Shown one piece after another: positions 18,214-26,739 of a stretch of 64,000 bases of DNA; the first letter of the stretch is position 1, and every line of letters begins with the position of its first letter. The stretch covers positions 124,307-188,306 of the forward strand of contig NZ_JPRD01000028.1 in assembly GCF_000817815.1 (NCBI RefSeq). The letters run 5' to 3'. The position numbers and the translations under genes are program-made. This DNA comes from Vibrio owensii CAIM 1854 = LMG 25443 (lineage in GTDB: Bacteria; Pseudomonadota; Gammaproteobacteria; Enterobacterales; Vibrionaceae). The notes under the pieces were generated by a model. It was not told where the DNA came from, did no database searches, and saw only the letters and a list, made by a program, of their open reading frames with translations.

Positions 18214-18235
18214 GTGTAACGTTATAATGTAACAA
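18214..18235. promoter_or_regulatory. Zur-box-like operator in divergent GTPase/DksA promoter
   Basis: GTAACGTTATAATGTAAC at 18216-18233, a near-palindrome centred on GTTATAAT. It is less perfect than the two other boxes but sits between two classic Zur-target gene types. Confidence 0.6.
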
Positions 18236-18387
18236 TTAATATAGTCGGTGATCTTAACTCTGGCATCAAGCAGTTTGTGACTGTGTCGAGTACTGCACCT
18301 TATTGGCGCATTCATTCGTCGTTAAGTTATACAGATTCAGATGTACAGAATTTAGAGATCGAACTCTTATCTCGGTGTGGAGGTTCT

Positions 18388-18813
18388 ATGAACGAAGAGA
18401 AAAAGCATGTCATGACAGAAGAAGAAATTCTTGCAGCACCCGAGGCGGATTATATGAATGAAGCTCAGCTCGCGTTTTTTGAAAACCGATTATTTGAGCT
18501 TTATGAATCGACGTTAGCGCATATTGAACGTGCGAAAGAAGAGATGATTGCGCCAATGGAATTCAGTGACGAAAGCGATAGGGCGTCCAGTGAAGAGCAG
18601 TCTGCAATCGCATTAAGAATCATAGACAGAGAGCAAAAGCTGTTACCTAAGATTCAACAATCGTTGGCTCGCTTGCGCGCAGGGGAGTATGGCTACTGTT
18701 TAGAGTCCGGAGAACCTATCGGCATTCCAAGGTTATTGGCGCGACCTACCGCTGAATATAGTGCAGAAGTAAAAGCGCAAATGGAGTCAAAAGAGCACTG
18801 GTACAGAGAGTAA
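18388..18813 (+). CDS. dksA2: DksA paralogue lacking the zinc-finger cysteines (DksA2-like)
   Basis: 141 residues from the ATG at 18388, which has a GGAGG site 5 nt upstream; the frame runs back to 18277 without support. DksA binds in the RNA polymerase secondary channel and mediates the stringent response with ppGpp. The coiled-coil tip acids are kept (D61-E-S-D64-R-A66). The usual four-Cys zinc finger has only one Cys: C104, with S107, S125 and V128 at the other three places. This is the pattern of zinc-independent DksA2 of Pseudomonas, which replaces DksA when zinc is scarce. A Zur-like box lies about 155 bp upstream in a shared promoter region, in agreement. Confidence 0.88.
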   Translation: MNEEKKHVMTEEEILAAPEADYMNEAQLAFFENRLFELYESTLAHIERAKEEMIAPMEFSDESDRASSEEQSAIALRIIDREQKLLPKIQQSLARLRAGEYGYCLESGEPIGIPRLLARPTAEYSAEVKAQMESKEHWYRE

Positions 18814-18895
18814 AATGTCACCCAAGTAAATAGGGAGAAAGTGGGTTTTAATTCCCTCTGCGTCGCATAACATTGTGTAAGATATTGCTCGTTTT

Positions 18896-18926
18896 CACTC
18901 AACATGAATCTTCTTCATGTTGAGTG
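18896..18926. repeat. Perfect 13-bp hairpin without T-run
   Basis: CACTCAACATGAA and its exact complement are separated by 5 nt (TCTTC), in the gap between the DksA paralogue and the methyltransferase. Neither strand shows a terminator-like U tract, so it may be a regulator site or an RNA structure. Confidence 0.6.
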
Positions 18927-19001
18927 TGAGGAAATGTAACTTTCACTTACGTCACATTGTGATTGAATAGCCAAATAGATTTTAGCGGTATGGATGTCTA
19001 A

Positions 19002-19904
19002 ATGGTAAATCTTACAATATTGGATGGTGGTATGGGGCGCGAGCTAAAACGCATAGGTGCTCCTTTTTCTCAACCTCTCTGGAGTGCCCAAGCACTTATC
19101 GAATCCCCACAGCATGTTACGCAAGCGCACCAAGGTTTTATTGATGCAGGTGCACAAATCATTACCGTCAACAGTTATGCCTGTGTTCCGTTTCATCTAG
19201 GTGAAGATTTGTATGCAAAACAGGGATGCGGTCTGGCAGAGAAAGCCGCGAAAATTGCTCGTGACGTCGTGACCGTGTCACAAAAAGAAGTGCTTGTTGC
19301 TGGCGCGATACCTCCTGCCTTTGGCTCTTATCGACCTGATTTATTTGAAGAAAAGCGTGCTTAAGACATCAGTGAGACTCTATTTGAAGCGCAAGAGCCA
19401 CATGTAGATATTTGGTTGGCGGAAACTGTCGCAAGCCTTGGTGAAGCGCGAGTGATCAGCAAAGTTCTGTCTAAAACCGACAAGCCAGTTTATATCTCTT
19501 TCACGTTAGAAGATGAAATCAGCGAAGTCTCACGTCTGCGCTCTGGTGAGCTTGTCATAGACGCAGTTGAAGCACTTCTTGATACTAATGCGACCGGTAT
19601 TTTCTTCAACTGCTCAATTCCTGAAGTGATTGAACAAGCGATCAAAGATGTGAATCAGGTATTGGAGCGGGCTGGGAAGACGTTAACTATTGGTGTCTAC
19701 GCGAACAGCTTTGCGCCCATTAAAGCGAATCACCAAGCGAACGAGTCATACCAAGGGCTTAGAAACTTCTCTCCAACAGAATATCTAGAATACGCGAAAA
19801 CGCGGCATCGCTTAGGGGCGAGTATCATTGGCGGCTGTTGTGGCATTGAGCCTAGTCATATTGAAGAACTGACAGCGTGGAGAGACAGCCTTGAAGAATC
19901 TTAA
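19002..19904 (+). pseudogene. Homocysteine S-methyltransferase with internal TAA stop
   Basis: The frame starts MVNLTILDGGMGRELKRIGAPF and resumes in the same phase after a single TAA at 19362-19364, ending at 19904 (300 codons in all). The family's zinc ligands are there: a Cys in the N-terminal half (N-S-Y-A-C) and G-G-C-C-G near the C-terminus. The family moves a methyl group from S-methylmethionine, betaine or a related donor to homocysteine. The stop lies at K-R-A-*-D-I-S-E-T where a Gln or Glu codon one base away would restore it, so it is a recent nonsense change or a base-call error. The BCCT carrier starts inside its last codons, pointing to coupled expression and to import of the methyl donor. 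Confidence 0.85.
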
Positions 19905-21426
19905 TCTCGGACTCACCATTCCTGCGATTGGCACTGTCCTGCTCATTTTACTTGTCTCTTCGATGTTCCCAGAGCAGTCTCAAGCTATGGCGAACAACGC
20001 AATGACGTTTGTGACCGATTGGTTTGGCTGGCTAGTGCAAATCTGCAGTCTTGCTCTTGTTGGCTTTCTACTTTGGTTGGCGTTTTCCAAGTATGGCGAC
20101 ATTCGATTAGGTGAAGGAAAGCCAGAGTATTCGAACTTCTCTTTTGGCGGCATGATCTTTACGGCTGGTGTTGGTGCATCGCTTATTTATTGGGGGATTG
20201 GAGAGCCAATGTACTACCTGCAATCTCCACCACTATTTGCTGAAGCGAACAGTTACACTGCAGCTGCGTGGTCAGTCACTTATTCAATGTTCCACTGGGG
20301 GATAACAGGGTGGGCGATCTACTGTTTCCCTGCGATTCCTTTTGCTTACGCTTTTTATGTGCAAAAACGCCGTACATTGAAGCTCTCGACACTGTGTGAA
20401 CCCGTACTGGGCAAGAATCCAATCGTGGGTAAATGCGTCGACCTTTTGGCCATCTTCGGAACACTAGCGGCTTTTGCGAGTTCATTGGCGTTAACCGTCA
20501 CGTTGCTGAGTACAGGAGCGGCAGAGTTATTTGGGATAGAGAACAACTTGTTGCTTCAAGGCGGCATCATCTTCTTGTTCGTATTGGTTTTATTCGCAGT
20601 GACGCTGGTGGGCTTCAACAAAGGCATCAGTAAGGTATCCGATTACACCGTCATCGCTGCGATTCTCTTTGCCTTGTTTGTGCTGTTTTCATCAAATGCC
20701 CAATTTGTGCTGAACAACGTGACGGATTCGCTCGGTGTTATGTTAGATAGCTTCTTCCGCATGTCTCTTTGGACAGATCCGGTGCAGAAGAGTGGTTTTC
20801 CTCAAACATGGACTCAATATTATTGGTTTTGGTACTACGCGTACTTAATCATGATGGGTTTGTTCATTACACGTATATCGAGAGGCCGCACCATTCGTGA
20901 AGTCATCTTGTATACCATGTCGATGGGTGCTCTGGGATGTGCATTCTTTATCTCAATCTTTGGAGGCTATGCGGTTTGGGCGCAGCTATTAGGTGGTTAT
21001 CCCGTTCAAGAATGGATGAGCAATGGTGGATTGACGTTTGCCGTCGTCTCGTTGATCAAAACTTTGCCAGCAAACAATGTAGTTCTTGCGGTCTTTTTGG
21101 TGATTCAGTTCTTCTTAATGTTGACTACGATGTCGAGCGCTAGCGTGGCCACATCGATGCTGACCACGAATCAGTTATCCCTAAACGGAGACCCAGACAA
21201 CAAGGTCAAACTGATGTGGGCAGGGGCGATTGCACTTATCAGCTTTAGCGTATTCCTCACGGGTGGTGGCATCAATACCATTAAATCCTTGTGCGTGGTG
21301 GCGGGACTACCGATGATGTTTATCTACGGAGTTTTGGTGAAACAACTCATGATGGAACTGAAAGGCAAGGCAGTTTCGCAACCAGAGCCGGAAGCATCTG
21401 TAGAAGCACAAGAACTGATTGCTTAG
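19891..21426 (+). CDS. BCCT family transporter
   Basis: 511 residues and about 12 transmembrane helices. The start is a TTG at 19891 that overlaps the last 14 nt of the methyltransferase frame. The BCCT signature is present: G-V-G-A-S-L-I-Y-W-G-I-G-E-P near residue 90, and the conserved Trp-rich segment Y-W-F-W-Y-Y-A-Y near 310. Family members carry betaine, carnitine, choline or DMSP. The overlap with a homocysteine methyltransferase suggests a methyl donor such as a betaine or sulfonium compound. It lacks the long cytosolic tail of osmosensing members, so a nutritional role is more likely. Ends at a terminator at 21431. Confidence 0.92.
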   Translation: MKNLNLGLTIPAIGTVLLILLVSSMFPEQSQAMANNAMTFVTDWFGWLVQICSLALVGFLLWLAFSKYGDIRLGEGKPEYSNFSFGGMIFTAGVGASLIYWGIGEPMYYLQSPPLFAEANSYTAAAWSVTYSMFHWGITGWAIYCFPAIPFAYAFYVQKRRTLKLSTLCEPVLGKNPIVGKCVDLLAIFGTLAAFASSLALTVTLLSTGAAELFGIENNLLLQGGIIFLFVLVLFAVTLVGFNKGISKVSDYTVIAAILFALFVLFSSNAQFVLNNVTDSLGVMLDSFFRMSLWTDPVQKSGFPQTWTQYYWFWYYAYLIMMGLFITRISRGRTIREVILYTMSMGALGCAFFISIFGGYAVWAQLLGGYPVQEWMSNGGLTFAVVSLIKTLPANNVVLAVFLVIQFFLMLTTMSSASVATSMLTTNQLSLNGDPDNKVKLMWAGAIALISFSVFLTGGGINTIKSLCVVAGLPMMFIYGVLVKQLMMELKGKAVSQPEPEASVEAQELIA

Positions 21427-21430
21427 CCTC

Positions 21431-21470
21431 AAAAAAACCTCTTCATGTTTAAACTTGAAGAGGGTTTTTA
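21431..21470. terminator. Terminator between BCCT and ABC permease genes
   Basis: AAAACCTCTTCA / TGAAGAGGGTTTTT-type stem, with A-run and T-run on either side. Confidence 0.75.
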
Positions 21471-21513
21471 TCGATTCATCCACCAACTTTGGCTTTTATC
21501 TCTTCCCTGAGCG

Positions 21514-22542
21514 CTAACTTGATGCGCTGTTCTTCATCAGTAAGAAAAACACAAACACGCCGCCTATTGAGGTCGTAACAATACCGACAGGAAGCTCCTG
21601 AGGAATGAGTATGACTCGTGCTATTAAGTCACTTCCAAGTAAAAATATACTGCCAAGGATTGCGGAGAAAACAATTAAACCTTTGTGCATAGAGCCCGTT
21701 AACATGCGCGCGATATGAGGCACCATAAGGCCAATAAAACCAATAAAACCAATAATGCCAGTGAGTGACACAAAGATTGCGGTACTAAAAGCACATACGA
21801 CAAAGGTGAGGTTTTGTTGTTTAACTGGGTCGACGCCGAGGGTGCGGGCGGTGTGTTCTCCTGCCAATAGTGCATCAAAGTTTCGATGACTATAGAGCGC
21901 ATAACCGAACACGATCGCAAACCCAGCTATAGCTAAAAATAAGTTGTCCCAGCGAGCGAGCCCTAGTCCTCCCAAAGACCAGAATAGGACAGAGTGTGCT
22001 GCTCTTTGGTCACCAGAAAAGATCAAATAGTTGGTCAACGCGGTAAACACAAACGAGACAGCAAGGCCGGCTAATACGAGCTTTTCTGGCCCAGAATTCG
22101 CCATTCTCCTGACTAGCAAAATCACTAACCCTGAAGCCGTCATGCCACCAATGAAAGAAGCAAGCGGAAGCGTCCAAATGCCTAGAAAATCACCACCCAG
22201 TGTAATAACTGCGACAGCACCAGCGGCAGCTCCTGAGCTCAAACCAAACAAGAAAGGATCAGCGAGATCGTTTTTTGTTGTGGTCTGCAAGAGCGTACCA
22301 ACAACCCCCAATCCAGCTCCGACGAGTATGGCGAGAAGTGCTCGCGGAAGTCTTAGATCGACAACAATGCCGTACACTGGTCCCATCGTGTTTTCATTGT
22401 GAATAAACAGTTGTCCAAATGCCTGCAAAGTCGTTTCAAGGGAAATAGGGGTAGAGCCATGTACAACAGACATAATCAACAAGGTAGCGATTAAGGCGAA
22501 ACCTAACGCTACCCAAATCATGGTTTTAACGCTATCGGACAT
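21514..22542 (-). CDS. FecCD/BtuC-type ABC transporter permease
   Basis: 342 residues with about nine or ten transmembrane helices. Family landmarks are R-L-P-R-A-L-L-A-I-L-V-G-A-G-L-G near residue 67, the D-P-F-L-F-G-L-S-S-G-A block, and the C-terminal G-F-I-G-L-M-V-P-H-I-A-R coupling region. It is the last gene of a three-gene operon (ATPase, binding protein, permease) and starts 4 bp after the binding-protein stop. The family imports siderophore-iron, haem, cobalamin and other metal chelates. The Zur-like box before the operon points to a zinc-related ligand. Confidence 0.92.
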   Translation of the reverse strand: MSDSVKTMIWVALGFALIATLLIMSVVHGSTPISLETTLQAFGQLFIHNENTMGPVYGIVVDLRLPRALLAILVGAGLGVVGTLLQTTTKNDLADPFLFGLSSGAAAGAVAVITLGGDFLGIWTLPLASFIGGMTASGLVILLVRRMANSGPEKLVLAGLAVSFVFTALTNYLIFSGDQRAAHSVLFWSLGGLGLARWDNLFLAIAGFAIVFGYALYSHRNFDALLAGEHTARTLGVDPVKQQNLTFVVCAFSTAIFVSLTGIIGFIGFIGLMVPHIARMLTGSMHKGLIVFSAILGSIFLLGSDLIARVILIPQELPVGIVTTSIGGVFVFFLLMKNSASS

Positions 22543-22546
22543 CTTG

Positions 22547-23488
22547 TTAGAAAAGCTCGGGATGCATGGCTTTTGCCACTTTTTCGATAACAGCGATATT
22601 GACTGGCCCTGGCGTTAACTCTGCGTACTTGAGTGCGATAAAACGCTCGTTTTTAACTGCGTCTGTTTCTTTCATTGCAGGGTGTTGTTTCAAAAATTCC
22701 ATTAACTTAGTGGCACCATTGCCATCTTCATAATCCAAAAGGAGCAAAAACTCTGGATTTCTCATCGCCACAGTTTCCCAGGAGGTTCGACCCCAACTCG
22801 TTTCCATATCAGCCATGACATTCTGACCACCCGCGGCTTCAATCATTGGCGTAATAATGGCGTATTTTCCGGCGGTGAAGGGTTTCTCGTCACCAGAGTC
22901 ATATAAGAAAACTCGGGTTTCTGGTGCGTTTTTCACTTTGGATTGGATATCCGAAAGCTGCGATTTCCAGTCGGTTATTAACTTGGCTGCTTGTTGCTCT
23001 TTATCAAACACCTTCCCCAATCGAGCAATATCGTTAAAGAGCAAATCCATGGTTGCTTTCTCGCGTTTACCCTCTAAGTGCGAGCAGCTTTCGCTTAAAA
23101 CGAGAGTGTTGATATTCTGTGCCGCGAGCGTATCTGGTGTCACTTCGCCGCCTGGTTTCATTCCATAATACCAACCAGCGAAAAACAGATCAGGATCAGC
23201 AGAAAGCAAGTTCTCCATGGTAGGGTATTTAGGCGCAAGTTCAGGGATGTCACCGCGCATTTTGTCGAACTCGGGGCCAGTTTTATACCAACCAGTGATG
23301 CCCGTTAAACCGACAATCTTGTCTTGTAGATCGAGAGCAAAAGCCATCTCTGCCATATTAATGTCGTGCACGACCATGCGTTCAGGAACGGAGTTAAAAG
23401 TGATTGGCTGACCACAGTTCTCGACAGTGACACTTGCCTGTGTTGTTGCGCTCAAGCAAAGAGCGAGAGAGGAGATGACTCTTTTCAT
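22547..23488 (-). CDS. Periplasmic substrate-binding protein of FecCD-type importer
   Basis: 313 residues with a Sec signal peptide cleaved near residue 18 (TTQA-S); there is no lipobox Cys. It is a class III (BtuF/FhuD-like) binding protein: two lobes joined by a long helix, with P-E-R-M-V near the start, N-L-L-S-A-D-P-D-L-F-F-A-G-W and the C-terminal T-P-G-P motif. It contains scattered Tyr, Trp and Asp suited to a chelate rather than His-rich metal loops as in ZnuA, so a metal-ligand complex is more likely than a bare ion. The ATG overlaps the ATPase stop by 4 bp, so translation is coupled. Confidence 0.9.
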   Translation of the reverse strand: MKRVISSLALCLSATTQASVTVENCGQPITFNSVPERMVVHDINMAEMAFALDLQDKIVGLTGITGWYKTGPEFDKMRGDIPELAPKYPTMENLLSADPDLFFAGWYYGMKPGGEVTPDTLAAQNINTLVLSESCSHLEGKREKATMDLLFNDIARLGKVFDKEQQAAKLITDWKSQLSDIQSKVKNAPETRVFLYDSGDEKPFTAGKYAIITPMIEAAGGQNVMADMETSWGRTSWETVAMRNPEFLLLLDYEDGNGATKLMEFLKQHPAMKETDAVKNERFIALKYAELTPGPVNIAVIEKVAKAMHPELF

Positions 23489-24309
23489 ATAAATTCCATT
23501 ATTTGACAGTTTTTTCTCATAGGGATATCGATACAGACGAGGCTTCGATCTCCCAGGGGGTGTTCAAAGCGATGCAATCCAACCCCAAACACTTGGTGGA
23601 CAAGTTCTGTGGTTAACGCTTGGTCTGGAGTGCCAAATGCTCGCACTCTGGCTGATTCGAGCAAAAGAAGCTTGTCGCACATCTGAGCGGCAAGCGGCAG
23701 TTCATGCAAGACGGTAATCGTAGTGATACCAAGGCTAGCAACGATAGATAAAACCTCGCCTTTTGCTTTGGGGTCGAGGTGATTAGTAGGTTCATCAAGA
23801 ATCAGAACATCGGGCTTTTGGCATAAACTTCGCGCAACATAGGTTTTTTGCTTCTCACCACCCGATAGCTGCTGCATTGTTTTACCGGATAAATGTGATA
23901 TCCCGAGCAATGACATAGCGTGTTCGACGCGATGTGTTATCTCTTCTTTAGAGATTTGAGCTTCATGTGGGATACACCCAAGGCGGACGTAATCACGAAC
24001 TAATAAGCGAGGATCTGGTTTTTCGTGTTGGTCAATCACCGCAATTTTCGCGGCGCGCTGCTTAAGGGTTAGGCGCTGGAGTGGTGTGTTGTCATACACG
24101 ACTTGGCCTTGCGAAGGGGTTAACGTTCCAGTTAAAAGTTTAAGTAGCGTGCTTTTTCCTGACCCATTGGGACCGATAATGACTAGGTTTTCTCCTACGT
24201 GCAGTTCGAAGCTTACATTGTCGATCAGAAGTTGGTCACCACTGGTTTTGTAGCTTAAGTCTGACACCCGAATGACAGGGTAATTGGCGGCGTTGGGGGC
24301 TGGATGCAT
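23485..24309 (-). CDS. ABC transporter ATP-binding protein of FecCD-type importer
   Basis: 274 residues from the ATG at 24309 (MHPAPNAANYPVIRVSDLSY); the open frame runs further upstream across the probable promoter and was rejected. Walker A is GPNGSGKST, Q-loop DQHEKPD, signature LSGGEKQKTYVARSL, Walker B DVLILDEPTNHLDP and switch His in TVLHELPLA. It is the FecE/BtuD type. First gene of an operon of three with 4-bp overlap to the binding protein. A perfect Zur-like palindrome lies 129 bp upstream of this start. Confidence 0.92.
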   Translation of the reverse strand: MHPAPNAANYPVIRVSDLSYKTSGDQLLIDNVSFELHVGENLVIIGPNGSGKSTLLKLLTGTLTPSQGQVVYDNTPLQRLTLKQRAAKIAVIDQHEKPDPRLLVRDYVRLGCIPHEAQISKEEITHRVEHAMSLLGISHLSGKTMQQLSGGEKQKTYVARSLCQKPDVLILDEPTNHLDPKAKGEVLSIVASLGITTITVLHELPLAAQMCDKLLLLESARVRAFGTPDQALTTELVHQVFGVGLHRFEHPLGDRSLVCIDIPMRKNCQIMEFI

Positions 24310-24729
24310 CTTTAATTTTCTAATATTCAAAACCGAGATCGTGTTGATGTAAGAGCGGCAAAAGAACCGACAAAAGATTCGATCAAAACAAACCCAAGTC
24401 GGTACTAGTGTAACCAAGTCTCATTTATACATTGGCAATGTTATAACATACCAATTAGCACAGAGTTAGACTTTTGATAAAAAACTCAAAGTATCCGCGA
24501 TATTGCAATGGCTAAAGCATTACGTTAGTGAGTTAATTCGATTAGTGTTAACAAACAAGAGTCGATGAGCAAATCAGCAATACATTTCCGTTAAGCAAAT
24601 ACAGAGAAGGTTTTGGATTGTCGGTGTGTTTTGCTTAACATTCTGAAAAATAGATTAAAGTACTTATCAACTAGCATTGGACGTATTACATTACTCATTT
24701 GAAAGGCCATCGTTGGCAAGGAGGCAAAA
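24310..24729. other. Divergent promoter region of ABC importer and DUF3147 gene
   Basis: 420 bp with no supported gene. It holds the Zur-like box at 24438, close to where the ABC promoter would be expected. AT-rich elsewhere. Confidence 0.6.
24435..24452. promoter_or_regulatory. Zur-box-like operator of ABC importer
   Basis: Perfect palindrome ATGTTATAACAT at 24438-24449, identical to the core before the SxSS GTPase at 15594. Its position upstream of an ABC importer operon fits zinc-dependent repression. Confidence 0.7.
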
Positions 24730-25080
24730 ATGCTATGGATTGTGACAAAGTACTTAACCACCGCCGCGATTGTGGTTCTCATTTCTGAAGTCGCGAAGCG
24801 AAGTGATAGGTTAGGTGCGCTCGTGGCTGCATTGCCAACCGTGACCATATTGGCGTTGGTATGGATGTATATTGAAGGGCAAGGCACAGAGAAGCTGTCT
24901 AACCACGCGTTTTATACCTTTTGGTTTGTTGTACCAACATTGCCAATGTTTCTTCTTTTCCCTTATCTACTGAGCAAGTATTCCTTTTGGATTACCTTGC
25001 TGATTAGCTGTGTTGTATCCGTAATTTGTTTTGCGATAACGAATTTGATCGCGAAACAATTTGGTATCAACTTGCTTTAA
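24730..25080 (+). CDS. DUF3147 family small membrane protein
   Basis: 116 residues with four hydrophobic helices. The motif S-E-V-A-K-R-S-D-R-L-G-A-L-V-A-A-L-P near residue 20 is characteristic of DUF3147. The family is of unknown function and is common in gammaproteobacteria. A GGAGG site precedes the ATG. Its end overlaps the end of the convergent AraC gene by 14 bp. Confidence 0.82.
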   Translation: MLWIVTKYLTTAAIVVLISEVAKRSDRLGALVAALPTVTILALVWMYIEGQGTEKLSNHAFYTFWFVVPTLPMFLLFPYLLSKYSFWITLLISCVVSVICFAITNLIAKQFGINLL

Positions 25081-25906
25081 GCTCGTTTTCTTTTTGGCTT
25101 TGTATCCATTGGCGAGGTGACATACCAGATACATTTTGGAAAGCACGAGAAAAACCCGAGTAGCTGTTGTATCCCACCTCGTCAGACACCCAGTTGAGCG
25201 GTTTATTTTGCAGTAATAAAGACTGGGCAATGGATACTCGCCATTTTTGCACATAATCTCCCGGAGTTTCCCCAACGGTTTGTTTGAACGTCTCAATAAA
25301 CTGAGTGCGAGACATGGCCGCCAATGACGCCAATTCATTTAGATGAAAATGACGGGCAGGGAGCTGATGAATAGCCGTCATAACGGGAGCTAAACGAGGG
25401 TGGACGAGCGCAGCAAACAAGCCGTGTTCAATTTGCTTTTCCTCAATAAGATAACGAAAGATCAACGCCATTAAGGTATCGCTCAGCTTATCCAATAAAA
25501 ACTCTTGTCCGATGCCATTTCCTCTTGCTTCCGAGGACAGCATATCCAAGAGCGGAGTTAGGTTCGGCACCGCGTTAAAAGGGATAACGACGACATCCGG
25601 CAAGACAGACAATAGAGGGTTGATCTGCCCACCTCGGTAATCCACATTGGCGCAAACTAATTCTGTTTCTTCGCTTCCTTCAATTCTATGCGGCGTATTG
25701 TTTGGCAGATAAACGATGCAAGGCTCTGTTAGCTTTTGAGCCTTCTCGTTTGCGCTTGTCAGTATCAATTCACCAGCATTCAAAACATGCAAATGGCCTC
25801 GGTTATGGTGCTCTGCTTGGAACGAGGAGATACCACACAAGTGTCCAGAATAGAAAACGCCTGTGCGTATTGAGAAATGCTTCATCAGCTGTGACAACAG
25901 ATCCAT
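25067..25906 (-). CDS. AraC family transcriptional regulator
   Basis: 279 residues. The N-terminal cupin part (S-G-H-L-C-G-I…, H-H-N-R-G-H-L-H-V…, Y-L-P-N-N-T-P-H-R-I near 70) would bind a small effector. The C-terminal part has the two AraC helix-turn-helix motifs (L-A-S-L-A-A-M-S-R-T-Q-F-I-E-T-F-K and V-G-Y-N-S-Y-S-G-F-S-R-A-F-Q, with S-P-R-Q-W). It is divergent from the YHS-domain gene, 110 bp apart, and may control it. Confidence 0.9.
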   Translation of the reverse strand: MDLLSQLMKHFSIRTGVFYSGHLCGISSFQAEHHNRGHLHVLNAGELILTSANEKAQKLTEPCIVYLPNNTPHRIEGSEETELVCANVDYRGGQINPLLSVLPDVVVIPFNAVPNLTPLLDMLSSEARGNGIGQEFLLDKLSDTLMALIFRYLIEEKQIEHGLFAALVHPRLAPVMTAIHQLPARHFHLNELASLAAMSRTQFIETFKQTVGETPGDYVQKWRVSIAQSLLLQNKPLNWVSDEVGYNSYSGFSRAFQNVSGMSPRQWIQSQKENELKAS

Positions 25907-26016
25907 GTTACCTCCGAACGATTCGCGTACTTTTTTGGTCTTTTGTCCCTTTATAGACCGGAAGAGTTAGCTAATTTATTCACACAAGGCAAACAAACAC
26001 AGACAAGGAGCTTACT

Positions 26017-26493
26017 ATGTCACGCATTAAATCAACTGGTCGAAAACTCACTTTAATGACCGCTTTACTCGGAACCAGTTTTTCACTGATGGCTGCGGAT
26101 GTAGGCATGAGCGTTGATGCAAATGATCTCGCTATCAAGGGTTACGATCCGGTGGCTTACTTCACGGATAATGGCCCAGCTCAAGGGAAGGCTCAATATT
26201 CAGCTACGTATAACAATGCGATTTATCACTTTGTGAACGCAGCAAACCGAGACCAGTTCAAAGCTGATCCTCAAGCGTATGCGCCGCAATACGGTGGTTA
26301 CTGTGCATTTGGTGTTGCGATGGGCAAAAAGTTTGAAACTGACCCAGAGGCATGGAAGATTGAAGGTGGCAAACTGTACTTAAACTTGGATAAATCGGTA
26401 CAGAAGCGCTGGCTAGAAGATACGCAAGGCTTTATTCAAGACGCCAACACCAACTGGACAACGATTAAAGTTGTTGATGCAGATAAGCTGTAA
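26017..26493 (+). CDS. Secreted YHS domain protein
   Basis: 158 residues with a signal peptide of about 27 residues (cut after LMA-A). The YHS domain spans about 35-115: G-Y-D-P-V-A-Y-F, Y-H-F-V-N-A-A-N-R-D-Q-F-K and Y-G-G-Y-C-A-F-G-V-A. YHS domains are small metal- or haem-associated modules; this secreted form with K-G-Y-D-P-V-A-Y is widespread but without known activity. AAGGAG ribosome site at 26006. A recurrent terminator follows. Confidence 0.87.
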   Translation: MSRIKSTGRKLTLMTALLGTSFSLMAADVGMSVDANDLAIKGYDPVAYFTDNGPAQGKAQYSATYNNAIYHFVNAANRDQFKADPQAYAPQYGGYCAFGVAMGKKFETDPEAWKIEGGKLYLNLDKSVQKRWLEDTQGFIQDANTNWTTIKVVDADKL

Positions 26494-26525
26494 CGGACGT
26501 CGTTTTTATCCTTTCCTCACATATT

Positions 26526-26552
26526 TAAGGCGAGCCAATTGGTTCGCCTTTG
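26526..26552 (+). terminator. Recurrent AAGGCGA-type terminator, copy 2
   Basis: AAGGCGAGCC / GGTTCGCCTT with loop AATT, T-rich tail. Confidence 0.75.
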
Positions 26553-26739
26553 TGTATTGGGTCGAGGGAACGGACGTTTATAAGTTGTTATTTACCCAAG
26601 GTAGAAGCGATATATTTGTCACGAAAATTGATTTATTCCCAATCGAATTAGTTAGATAGGTTGTTTTATAAATGCAGATGGGATTATTGTTGTCGAATAA
26701 TAATTTATATCAATAACAATCAGTTGGAACCTATCAGAC

